The notes under the pieces are model-generated. The model saw only the letters and a list, made by a program, of their open reading frames with translations. It ran no database searches and was not told where the DNA came from. From Ilumatobacter fluminis (GTDB taxonomy: Bacteria > Actinomycetota > Acidimicrobiia > Acidimicrobiales > Ilumatobacteraceae): DNA of 64,000 nt. The position numbers and the translations under genes were made by a program. This document shows positions 17,132-25,499 of this stretch, piece after piece (position 1 is the stretch's first letter; each line of letters starts with the position of its first letter). The stretch covers positions 4,124,001-4,188,000 of the forward strand of contig NZ_SOAU01000001.1 of NCBI RefSeq assembly GCF_004364865.1, in the 5' to 3' direction.

Positions 17132-18310
17132 ATGACCATGGACTTCACCGAGCACCAACACGACGCCAAGCAGAACACCGTGCTGCTCGTCGCTCTGCTC
17201 ACGCTCGGCATCCTGGCGATCGTCGCTGCGGTCTCGGCCGTGGCCACCCTGCTGGCCTCGTACGGCACCGGCGAGTTCGACCCGGTCGCGGCGATCACGA
17301 TCGCCGCACCGATCACCGCCATCGCCGTCATCGGGACGTCACTGATGAAATCGAGCCAGATCCGCCGTGGCGGAGGCGCCTACGTGGCGACCTCGATGGG
17401 TGGGAGGCAGATCGATCGCGGCACCACCGATGTCGCCGAGCGTCGTCTCGTCAACGTCGTCGACGAGATGTCGATCGCGTCGGGTTCGCCCGTGCCCGAT
17501 CTGTTCGTGCTCGATCAAGAGACGAGCATCAATGCGTTCGCCGCCGGGTGGAGTGCCGACCGATCGGCCATCGGCGTCACCCGCGGCGCGCTCGACCAGC
17601 TCACCCGCAGCGAACTCCAGGGCGTCGTCGCCCACGAGTACTCCCATATCACCAACGGCGACACGAGGGTCAAGACCCGCATCATCGGGTGGGTGTTCGG
17701 CATCGCCGCGCTCACCGTGCTCGGTCGGGTGTTCCTGCATCAGCTCTGGTGGTCCCCCCGTCGACGAGGGCGTGACGACCGCGCCGGGCTGGTACTCGTG
17801 GCGGCCGGCTTCGCCCTGATCGCGATCGGCTCGATCGGCACGCTGTTCGCCCGGCTCGTCCAGGCGGCTGTGTCGCGCCAGCGCGAGTACCTCGCCGACG
17901 CCACCGCAGTGCAGTTCACGCGCGACCCCGATGGCATCGGCAGCGCACTGATGAAGATCGGCGGGGGCGGAACGGCGAACAAGATCCGGGCCGCCCATGC
18001 CACCGAGGCCGACCATCTCTTCTTCACGTCGTCGTTCAGCAGCGCCATGGCCAGCCATCCGCCGTTGCAGGACCGGATCCGTCGGCTCGTTCCCAGCTGG
18101 AACGGCCGCTTCATCACGCCGGCGGCTCCCGACCCGGACCCGAACGACGAGCCGATCGGCGGCCTGCGGCCCGGCGACGGCCTCCCGCCACCTCGTGTGC
18201 GACCGGACGATCGACCACCGACACCCTGGTTCGGACCGCCGCCCGGGCACCGAGGTCCACCCGGACGCCGACCACCGCCACCCGGTCGTGGTCGTCACCG
18301 ACCCCGATGA
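17132..18310 (+). CDS. M48-family zinc metalloprotease (HtpX-like)
   Basis: A 392-residue membrane protease. Two hydrophobic segments (about 17-43 and 53-71) precede the catalytic domain. The zinc motif HEYSH is at residues 168-172, NAFAAG sits before it as usual, and the third ligand lies in SRQREYLADATAV. HPPLQDRI is also conserved. Two more hydrophobic segments lie between. The C-terminal 70 residues are Pro/Arg/Gly-rich and probably disordered. HtpX-type enzymes clear damaged membrane proteins. No ribosome site is clear. It diverges from the peroxidase across 206 bp in which nothing else was seen. Confidence 0.9.
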   Translation: MTMDFTEHQHDAKQNTVLLVALLTLGILAIVAAVSAVATLLASYGTGEFDPVAAITIAAPITAIAVIGTSLMKSSQIRRGGGAYVATSMGGRQIDRGTTDVAERRLVNVVDEMSIASGSPVPDLFVLDQETSINAFAAGWSADRSAIGVTRGALDQLTRSELQGVVAHEYSHITNGDTRVKTRIIGWVFGIAALTVLGRVFLHQLWWSPRRRGRDDRAGLVLVAAGFALIAIGSIGTLFARLVQAAVSRQREYLADATAVQFTRDPDGIGSALMKIGGGGTANKIRAAHATEADHLFFTSSFSSAMASHPPLQDRIRRLVPSWNGRFITPAAPDPDPNDEPIGGLRPGDGLPPPRVRPDDRPPTPWFGPPPGHRGPPGRRPPPPGRGRHRPR

Positions 18311-18339
18311 GTCGGTATCGACCACGCCGGGCACCCGGA

Positions 18340-18356
18340 CGGTCGGACCACGACCG
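18340..18356. terminator. Hairpin between convergent genes
   Basis: CGGTCG-GACCA-CGACCG, a perfect 6-bp stem, lies in the 48-bp gap between the convergent M48 protease and homocysteine methyltransferase genes. It has no U-tract; a bidirectional terminator is plausible. Confidence 0.45.
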
Positions 18357-18358
18357 GA

Positions 18359-19294
18359 TCACGCGTCGATGAGCAGGGCGCGACTGATCTCGGCGATGTG
18401 CTCGTGGTCCGTGCCGCAGCACCCGCCGACCACGCGGAGCTCGGGCAGCACGCTCCTCAGCGCCACGTACTCGTCGAGGAGACCGGGGATGTCACCACGA
18501 TCGAGCTCGTCGGCTTCGTCGAGTTCGGCATGGCTCGCCGTCGAGGCGTTCGACCGAACCGCTGCGATCCGCGTCAACCACGAGCCACCCTCCCCGAACA
18601 CGTGCGAGAAGTGGGTCGGGTGGGCGCAGTTGACCATGAAGTACTCGGGTGCCGTCTCGGCGTCGACCTGCTCGATCGCGGACCGCAACGACTGCCCAGA
18701 CGGCAGGCAGCCGTCGGTCTCGACGGTGAATCCGATGGCGAACGGGACGCCGACGTCCTCACACGCCTGGGCGACACCGAGTGCTTCTTCGACATAGTTC
18801 ATCGTCGTCGCCGTCACGAGGTCGACGCCCGCTTCGGAGAGCGCTCGGACCTGCAACGCGTGGTAGTTCGTCGCCTCGGCCACAGTCATCGTCGAACCGA
18901 CGACGTAGCCGTCGCCTCGCGGCCCGATCGCGCCGTTCACGACCACCGGATGCCCCTCGAGGCTCCCGGCGATCTGCTGCACGAAGGCAACCGCGTCGCG
19001 GTTGACGCGATCGAGCGCATCACGGTCGTATCCGACGAGACTTGCCCAGTCCGGGTTGGCTCGCCAGGTCGGCGTGTCGAGCATCATGCCCAGGCCACGG
19101 TCGGTCGCCACGACGAGGTAGGGCGCGTAGTACTCGGCCAATGCCGTGCGGCCCGCCTCGTCGTCGAGGAGCGGGAAGGCGGCGAAGCAGGGCAGATCGA
19201 GTCCCTGCAGGAAGATCAGCGATGTCTCCATGCCGCCGTCGGTGATGAATCCGGTCGAGCGAAGCGACTGGAGGGGGTGGGAGGTGAGTGCCAT
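18359..19294 (-). CDS. Homocysteine S-methyltransferase family protein
   Basis: A 311-residue zinc-dependent methyltransferase of the homocysteine/betaine-homocysteine family. The three zinc cysteines are visible: VNCAHP (Cys223) and GGCCGTD (Cys292, Cys293). The N-terminal TDGGMET motif is also typical. It probably moves a methyl group from S-methylmethionine or another donor to homocysteine to make methionine. AAAGGA lies 8 nt before the ATG. It diverges from the STAND regulator 75 bp away. Confidence 0.88.
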   Translation of the reverse strand: MALTSHPLQSLRSTGFITDGGMETSLIFLQGLDLPCFAAFPLLDDEAGRTALAEYYAPYLVVATDRGLGMMLDTPTWRANPDWASLVGYDRDALDRVNRDAVAFVQQIAGSLEGHPVVVNGAIGPRGDGYVVGSTMTVAEATNYHALQVRALSEAGVDLVTATTMNYVEEALGVAQACEDVGVPFAIGFTVETDGCLPSGQSLRSAIEQVDAETAPEYFMVNCAHPTHFSHVFGEGGSWLTRIAAVRSNASTASHAELDEADELDRGDIPGLLDEYVALRSVLPELRVVGGCCGTDHEHIAEISRALLIDA

Positions 19295-19355
19295 GTTGGT
19301 TCCTTTCTGATGGCGGTGGGTGATTACTCACCTCTCCTGGCGTGAGATCGAACCT

Positions 19356-19361
19356 TACGAT
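19356..19361 (+). promoter_or_regulatory. -10 box of a leaderless STAND regulator transcript
   Basis: TACGAT ends 7 nt before the GTG start at 19369, with no Shine-Dalgarno sequence between. No convincing -35 box was found. Confidence 0.5.
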
Positions 19362-19368
19362 GTGAGAC

Positions 19369-22005
19369 GTGGCCCTGATCGCGCGGGAAGCGGAGCTGGC
19401 CGAACTCGACGATCGACTCCGGCGGCACCGCCTCGTCACGATCGTCGGACCCGGCGGCATCGGCAAGACCACGCTTGCACGCGCCGCTGCCGCCGCGGCA
19501 CTCCCCCGCTTCGATCGCGGCGTCGGAACGGTCGACCTCACCCGCATCGACGAGTCGGCCGAGATCGACGGATTCATCGCGAGCCAACTCGGCTTCCCCG
19601 ACTTCCGCTCGATGACCGACTCACCCGACCATCGGTCGCTGCTCGTCGTCGTCGACAACTGCGAGCACGTCATCGAGGCCGCTGCCGACGCGATCGACAC
19701 GATGATCGGCTCGTGCCTCTCGTTCACGATCCTCTGCACGAGCAGAACGCCGCTCGACCTGTCCGACGAGGCGATCGTGTCGCTCCCCCCGCTCGACGTG
19801 CCGCCTCCCGACCTCGACGACCCGTCCGCCGCCTCGATGCGGATGCTGACCGAGCGCGTCGTCGACCTCGGCGGTCGAATCACCGATGACGACGTGGCGG
19901 CCGCCGCAGAGATCTGTCGTCGACTCGACGGTGTTCCCCTCGCCCTCGAACTCGCCGCCGCGCACGCGCGCACCGTGCCGTTGGGCAGAGTGCTCGACCG
20001 GCTCGATGCCCGGCCGGCCGATCTCGACCGCCGCCGCTTCCGCGGCCGGAGTGCGCACCGTTCGGTCGTCGCCGCCGTCGAATGGTCGCTGCAGCTGCTC
20101 GACGACGACACCCGCCGGTCGTTCGAGCGACTCGCCGTCGTGAACGGACCGTTCGACAACGCCATGGCGCAAGCCGTCGTCGGCGACGACCGACGACCGA
20201 TCGACGACCTGCTCGACGAACTCGTCGCCGCCTCACTCCTTGCCGTCGACACGACCGCAACCGACACGCTGTACCGGATGCTGCGACCGCTCCGAGCTGT
20301 TGCGCTCGACCGCCTCGGCCGGGACGACGACGCCGTCCGCGACGTCGAGAGCCGGATCGCCGATCACGTCGTCGGACGCGCCGCTGCGGTGCTGCTGAGT
20401 TCCGAATCGGACTGGGCCGACCAGCTGCCCCGCCTGCTCGACGGCTACGACGCGATGATCGCCGCACAACGATGGATGCTGGAGCACGACGACGAACCCG
20501 ACCGGTCGCTGGTGCTCCTCGCAGTGTTCTGGGCAGTCGTCCAGCAGCTGCATCGCGCCGAGGTCGCCGAGGTGGGCGAACAGGTGCTCGAGCGCTGGCC
20601 CGACCCGACGACGCCGTTCTGGGTCGACGCTGCCGCCACGGTCGCCACCTGCTATCAACTGCTCGGACGACTCGACGATGCCGTGGCGTTGGCGACGACG
20701 GCGCTCGAGCACGCGGACGGATCGGTGTTCGCTCCGGTCACACTGCGTCGCGCCCTCGCCCAGGCAACCCGTCGGATGGGCCGACCCGAAGAGGCCCGAC
20801 GCTGGTTCGCCGAGGGTGCTTCGGTGGCCGCAGCGAACGTGCCCGGCCTGGCGAGGGTGCTCCGCGTCGACGAGGCGATCATGCTCGCCGAGCTCGGCGA
20901 CACCGACCAGGCGACCCGGGTACTCGACGCGATCGCGGACGAAGCGTCACGAACCGGAGCAACCATCAACCGAGCGTGGGCGCACTGTGCGCGTGCGACC
21001 GTCGCCTGGCTCGCAGCCGACCCGACGGCGGCCGAGCGCGCTCGAGCGGCGATCGACGAGTCGAGGAGCATCGGGTACGCCGCCGGCGAGCTGTACTCGT
21101 TGCGCCTCCTCGGCGCGGTGCTGATCGACGACGGAAAGCTCGCCGCGGCGGCATCCGCCGTGCTCGAGCTCCAGAACGGGTTACTCGAACGGCGCGCCGC
21201 GCTCGACGCCCGTGCAGTCCTCGATCACGCGGCCCGGCTGCTCGAACTCCACGCCGACGACGATTGGGCCGACCTCGCTGCGACGGCCAACCGGCTCGAC
21301 ACGACGTCGACGCTGACCGCACGCGACGCCGCCGACATCGTCGATCGTGGCAGCGTCGTCGGCCGCGACCTCGGCGTCCGGGACGCACTCGAGCTCTGCC
21401 GCGATCGGCTGACAGCCATGGCGAACGACCACGACGCGCCCAATGTCGAAACCGCTGCTGCGCCACCCGCCGGCGGTCCGACGTTGCGGTGTGAGGGCGA
21501 TGTGTGGCGGTGGACGTTCGACGGAGGGTCGGTCACGACCAAGGCCTCGAAGGGGGCCGCCGATCTGGCTCGGCTCCTCGAGCGGCCCGGTCACGAGGTC
21601 TCGGCCCTCGATCTCTCCGGATCGACCAAGATGGCCGACTCCGGCATCGAGACGCTCGATAGCCGTGCCCGCCGAGAGACCGAGGATCGAATCCGTGAAC
21701 TCCGCGCCGACATCGACGAAGCGGACGCCCACCACGACCTCGCACGAGCCGAGCGAGCGACGGCCGAGATGGACCGCCTCGTCGACGAACTCACATCAGC
21801 GCTCGGGCTCGGCGGGCGCGCTCGCCGAACGGGGTCCGACGGCGAGCGTGCGCGATCGGCCGTGACCCAGCGCATCCGGAGCACGATTCGTCGCATCGAC
21901 GAGCTGCATCCGAAGCTCGGTGCGCACCTGAGCGTGTCGGTCGAGACGGGCACGTTCTGCGTGTACCGTCCGGCCGAGCCGGTCGTCTGGACCGTCGAGC
22001 GATGA
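19369..22005 (+). CDS. STAND ATPase regulator with C-terminal helical domain
   Basis: An 878-residue signal-transduction NTPase. The NB-ARC-like ATPase opens the protein: Walker A GPGGIGKTT (residues 27-35), Walker B LLVVVDNCEH (91-100), then CTSRTPL and a GVPLALELAAA motif. The middle, about 370-690, is a helical repeat array of TPR type. The C-terminal part (about 710-878) has a small domain with GDVWRWTFDGG and KGAADLARLLERPG, then a helical hairpin (LDSRARRETEDRIRELRAD) and the ending GTFCVYRP, a layout shared by many actinobacterial STAND regulators. No HTH was recognised. The message appears leaderless, starting at GTG 19369. Likely an ATP-gated sensor or regulator. Confidence 0.8.
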   Translation: MALIAREAELAELDDRLRRHRLVTIVGPGGIGKTTLARAAAAAALPRFDRGVGTVDLTRIDESAEIDGFIASQLGFPDFRSMTDSPDHRSLLVVVDNCEHVIEAAADAIDTMIGSCLSFTILCTSRTPLDLSDEAIVSLPPLDVPPPDLDDPSAASMRMLTERVVDLGGRITDDDVAAAAEICRRLDGVPLALELAAAHARTVPLGRVLDRLDARPADLDRRRFRGRSAHRSVVAAVEWSLQLLDDDTRRSFERLAVVNGPFDNAMAQAVVGDDRRPIDDLLDELVAASLLAVDTTATDTLYRMLRPLRAVALDRLGRDDDAVRDVESRIADHVVGRAAAVLLSSESDWADQLPRLLDGYDAMIAAQRWMLEHDDEPDRSLVLLAVFWAVVQQLHRAEVAEVGEQVLERWPDPTTPFWVDAAATVATCYQLLGRLDDAVALATTALEHADGSVFAPVTLRRALAQATRRMGRPEEARRWFAEGASVAAANVPGLARVLRVDEAIMLAELGDTDQATRVLDAIADEASRTGATINRAWAHCARATVAWLAADPTAAERARAAIDESRSIGYAAGELYSLRLLGAVLIDDGKLAAAASAVLELQNGLLERRAALDARAVLDHAARLLELHADDDWADLAATANRLDTTSTLTARDAADIVDRGSVVGRDLGVRDALELCRDRLTAMANDHDAPNVETAAAPPAGGPTLRCEGDVWRWTFDGGSVTTKASKGAADLARLLERPGHEVSALDLSGSTKMADSGIETLDSRARRETEDRIRELRADIDEADAHHDLARAERATAEMDRLVDELTSALGLGGRARRTGSDGERARSAVTQRIRSTIRRIDELHPKLGAHLSVSVETGTFCVYRPAEPVVWTVER

Positions 22006-22026
22006 TGGCGACCAGGCCGATCGCCG

Positions 22027-22839
22027 TCAGCCGGTGACCGTGTACCGGAGCAGGATCGTGTTGTCGACCTCGAGGTCGGCACCCCAGATGAACTGGGCGT
22101 CGGAGTCCCAGGCGATGTCGCCGTAGCCGTCCTTGGGATTGACGGCGTCGGCGCTCCACTCGGTGGCGTCACTCCACTCACTGTCGTCGAAGTCGGCGTC
22201 GGCCCAGCCCTCCGGGGTCTCGGTGATCTCGAACTCGCAGGTGTCGTCCGGAACAGGATCGTCCTCGCAGTCGGTGTTCAGCGGCGCACGGTGGACGACG
22301 AGTGCCGTCCACGCGTCGTCGGTGACGGCGACCACCTCACCGGTCGCAGCGTCGGTCACCTGGGCGATCAGGCCGCCGTCACCCATCTGTTGGTTCTGTT
22401 CGCCGATGTACTCGATGCCGGAGTCGGTCTCCTTGAAGTCCTTCGCCTCGATCGCGATGGTGAACGGGTACGAGGCCTCGAAGGTGAACGTCTCGGAGTT
22501 GAACGACCGCTCGGTCGTGATCGGCACGGAATCCTCGCCGACCAGTTCGCCGTCGACGTACACCGCAGCCCAGTTGTCGGCCCACACCTCGATCCGGAAC
22601 GTGGCCGTCGTCGCGAGACCGTCGTCGGCCTCGTCGATGGTCGCGTCGGCCGTCGTTGCGTCGGCCGTCGTCGTGTCACCCGCCGCCGTGTCGGTCGTTG
22701 TCTCGGCCGTCGTATCAGCAGTCGTGTCGGTCGTCGTGGTCTCGTCCGATTCGCTGCAAGCGCTCACCACGAGTGCTCCGACGAGGACGCAGACGGTGGC
22801 GCGCCGGCGGAAGCGTGTGATTGGGCGGTTCGTGGGCAT
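22027..22839 (-). CDS. Secreted lipoprotein, beta-sandwich domain
   Basis: A 270-residue predicted lipoprotein. GAAGGA precedes the ATG at 22839; the signal sequence ends VVSAC, followed by a long Thr/Asp/Ala linker. The folded part (about 80-270) has FRIEVWADNWAAVYVDGELVG, paired cysteines in NTDCEDDPVPDDTCEFEI, and ends DNTILLRYTVTG, resembling carbohydrate-binding-like beta-sandwich proteins. Function unknown. It lies 35 bp downstream of the DUF389 gene and may be co-transcribed. Confidence 0.7.
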   Translation of the reverse strand: MPTNRPITRFRRRATVCVLVGALVVSACSESDETTTTDTTADTTAETTTDTAAGDTTTADATTADATIDEADDGLATTATFRIEVWADNWAAVYVDGELVGEDSVPITTERSFNSETFTFEASYPFTIAIEAKDFKETDSGIEYIGEQNQQMGDGGLIAQVTDAATGEVVAVTDDAWTALVVHRAPLNTDCEDDPVPDDTCEFEITETPEGWADADFDDSEWSDATEWSADAVNPKDGYGDIAWDSDAQFIWGADLEVDNTILLRYTVTG

Positions 22840-22874
22840 GGGTGGTTCCTTCGGGTTCGGGTGGCGGTGGGGTC

Positions 22875-24434
22875 TCACGAGTCGTCGCCGATCGTGATGG
22901 TGGCGGATTCGGTGATCGAGATCTGCACGTCGACGGTGTCGACGCCGCCGAGCGCTCGGTCGAGCGCGTCACCGAGGTCGTCGAGATCGTCGGGTTCGGC
23001 GGGTCCGGACAACATGACGGTCACCGCCTCACCGTCGACGTCGACCGAGACCAGTTCGTACTCGGCGTCGTCGATCCACGTCTCGACGACGCGGGCGGCC
23101 AGATCGTCCTGCGCGCCGGCCTCGTTGAGCGCCTCGGTGTTGGAGACGAGGAGTCCGACGATCACTACGGCGAAGACGCCGACCCACAACGTCCACCCGC
23201 CGAGATCCGGAGGGCGGGAGGCTTCGGTCTCGGCCGTGCCGGCGACGACGAATGTCGCCGATCCCATGGCGACGATCGCGAGCGCGTTGGTGCCGAACAG
23301 CAGGAGAGCGCCAACGGCTTCGGCGGCGGCACCGAGCTGGGCGGCGACGCCGACGACGGCGAGCGGCGGGACGAGGGCGATCGCGACGGCGACACCCGGC
23401 AGCGCGTCGGAAGCGTCGCGTCGCGACAGCGCGAACGCTCCGGCTGCACCTGCGGCCAAGGCGATCGCCAGGTCGAGCAAGGTCGGCGAGACCCGGGACG
23501 CGATCTCGGCGTTCGTCGCGACATCGGTACCTCGGCCGAACACAGCGGAGACCAAGTACCCCATGCCGATCGCGACGAGGACGCCGAGACCGGCGACGAC
23601 CGCTGATCGTCGCAGTTCTGCTCGCCATCCGACGACGAGCGACAGCGAGACTCCCATGAGCGGGACGAGCAACGGGGCGACCAACATCGCGCCGATGACG
23701 ACCGCAGTCGAGTCGGCGATGATCCCCAGCGACGCGATCGTCGATGCCAACCCCATGAGAATGACGAACCGGAAGATGCGTCGCTCGCGGTCGGCCCCCT
23801 CGTAGAGGACCTTGTCTCGCACGGAGTGGTCGGATGATGGGTCCGCGGTGCGTTCGTCGATCGTGTGCAGTCCGAGCAGGGCGATCGCCACAAGCCCCGA
23901 CGATCGTCGGAGGTCGTCCGTGAGGCGAGCACGGTTGATGCCGGCGATCACGACCGTTGCGGCGACCAGTTCGACGATGCCGATCGACAGTGACAACAGC
24001 TCGCGGTCGAACGAGACGACGAGGGCGGCCGCTCCCGCGAAGATCGACAGCGTCATCAGCGCGGCAACCCGACCGAGACGGCGCCAGGCGGCAGACGCGG
24101 TCCACACGCCGATGGCGAGCACGAGCACGCCGGCGCCCTGCGTCACCACCTCGATGTACGCCTGACCGTTCCGCAGCAACGCTCCACCGCCGACGACGGT
24201 GGCCAGCCCGATCGGGAGCAGTGGCCAGGTCCGGTCACGAAAGGCGGCCCACAGGAGCACCGAACCGCCGAGCAGCAGCCCGATCGCGATCCTCTCGGGC
24301 GGGCGGCTGCTCGACGGCGCGGTGAGCGACACGAGTCCCGCGATCACCACGACCGTTGCCGCCCAGGTCACCGGCGCGAACCACCACCGGGTACCCGATG
24401 GTGCCGCCGGCGGATCCGTCGCGTGCTCACTCAT
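22875..24434 (-). CDS. DUF389 multi-pass membrane protein
   Basis: A 519-residue integral membrane protein. The second half is a DUF389 domain, which opens with the motif region ERRIFRFVILMGLASTIAS and continues IGAMLVAPLLVPLMG; the first half adds about six further hydrophobic segments. The C-terminal 80 residues are soluble and acidic, a small ferredoxin-like domain (EYELVSVDVDGEAVTVMLSG). DUF389 proteins have no settled function, and transport has been suggested. The ATG at 24434 is used because residues before it are not conserved; no clear ribosome site. Confidence 0.8.
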   Translation of the reverse strand: MSEHATDPPAAPSGTRWWFAPVTWAATVVVIAGLVSLTAPSSSRPPERIAIGLLLGGSVLLWAAFRDRTWPLLPIGLATVVGGGALLRNGQAYIEVVTQGAGVLVLAIGVWTASAAWRRLGRVAALMTLSIFAGAAALVVSFDRELLSLSIGIVELVAATVVIAGINRARLTDDLRRSSGLVAIALLGLHTIDERTADPSSDHSVRDKVLYEGADRERRIFRFVILMGLASTIASLGIIADSTAVVIGAMLVAPLLVPLMGVSLSLVVGWRAELRRSAVVAGLGVLVAIGMGYLVSAVFGRGTDVATNAEIASRVSPTLLDLAIALAAGAAGAFALSRRDASDALPGVAVAIALVPPLAVVGVAAQLGAAAEAVGALLLFGTNALAIVAMGSATFVVAGTAETEASRPPDLGGWTLWVGVFAVVIVGLLVSNTEALNEAGAQDDLAARVVETWIDDAEYELVSVDVDGEAVTVMLSGPAEPDDLDDLGDALDRALGGVDTVDVQISITESATITIGDDS

Positions 24435-24569
24435 CGACGCCGAACGTACGGATCGAGTCTGTGAGTTTCCGGTGTCGTTCCCGAGAATCCCCGGCGAGCG
24501 GAGGCGGGCTGCGCATCGGTCCGACTCCGCCCCGGGTTCGCCTTTCCGGGTCCGCACCGACCCGGGCGG

Positions 24570-25499
24570 TCAGGCGAGGTCGTCGAGCGCTCGGCGTACG
24601 AGGGCTTGCACCAACGGGAGCTTGTAGCGGCTCCGGTCGCCGGGCTCGAACCCGGTCGTCGCGGCACGTGCCGCCGCCTCGATCCGGTCCGGCGTCCACA
24701 CACCATCGAGCGCTTCGGTGGCCACGACGAGGCAGTACGGAGTCGCCGCCACGCCAGACGCGACGAGCCTCACACCGTCGTCGTGGCGTACCGCAGCGAT
24801 GCCGACGAGGGCGAACTGCCAGGCCGCCCGATCCATGGCCTTCAGGTACACCGACGGGCCGTTTGGTCGGGGCACGTCGAGATGCTGGATCACTGCGCCG
24901 TGAGGAAGCCGGTGGAGCCTGCGGTCGTCGTCACTCGGTGCTGCCAGGAGCTCGTCGACCAGGACGGTCGTCGACGAACCCGAGTCGTCGTAGGTGACGG
25001 TCGCGCCGAGGGCGACGAGCGCGCTGGCTGCGTCGGACGGCTGCGTCGTGATGCAGGGTCCCTGGTCGACCACGGCGAGGTGCTCGTGCAGACCGGAACG
25101 GGCCGGGCAGGAGGTGCCGCCCTTCAACCAGCACGGAATGTCCTCGTCTCGAAAGTAGCTGCATCGGGAGCGCTGCAGCAGGTTGCCGGCGATCGTGGCC
25201 CGATTGCGGATCTGTCGGGTCGCCGCCTGCGCCGCCGCCTGGCTCAGCACGGGGGCGCCGGCGATCAGTTCCGCGTGCTCTTCGATCATCGCCAGGGTGG
25301 TACCGGCGCCGATGCGCCAGCCGTCTTCGGTGGTCGTGACGCCGACCGAGAGGTCACCGGCCTTCAGGTCGACGACCGCCGTCGGGCGACGAAGGCCGCC
25401 CCGCATCAGGGTGACGAGGTCAGTGCCGCCGGCGATGAACTCGGCGTCGTCGGCGAGCGCGTCGCCGACGTAGGGCTCGTATCGGGTCGTCGTGGTCAC
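24570..25499 (-). CDS. Molybdenum hydroxylase FAD subunit with [4Fe-4S] insert (PaoB-like)
   Basis: A 309-residue FAD subunit of a xanthine dehydrogenase-family enzyme. FIAGGTDL and TIAGNLLQ are the FAD contacts. RCSYFRDEDIPCWLKGGTSC holds Cys113, Cys123 and Cys131, the pattern of the extra [4Fe-4S] cluster found in E. coli PaoB and 4-hydroxybenzoyl-CoA reductase. The GTG at 25499 overlaps the stop of the molybdenum subunit (GTGA), with GAGGAG 6 nt upstream. Last gene of a three-subunit operon. It passes electrons from the [2Fe-2S] subunit to an acceptor. Confidence 0.88.
   Translation of the reverse strand: MTTTTRYEPYVGDALADDAEFIAGGTDLVTLMRGGLRRPTAVVDLKAGDLSVGVTTTEDGWRIGAGTTLAMIEEHAELIAGAPVLSQAAAQAATRQIRNRATIAGNLLQRSRCSYFRDEDIPCWLKGGTSCPARSGLHEHLAVVDQGPCITTQPSDAASALVALGATVTYDDSGSSTTVLVDELLAAPSDDDRRLHRLPHGAVIQHLDVPRPNGPSVYLKAMDRAAWQFALVGIAAVRHDDGVRLVASGVAATPYCLVVATEALDGVWTPDRIEAAARAATTGFEPGDRSRYKLPLVQALVRRALDDLA

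Noticed and set aside
14763-17135. 790-codon plus-strand frame opposite the haem peroxidase
   Set aside because: It is the antisense of the peroxidase gene, with no recognisable domain. The minus-strand gene has a signal peptide, a ribosome site and all family motifs.
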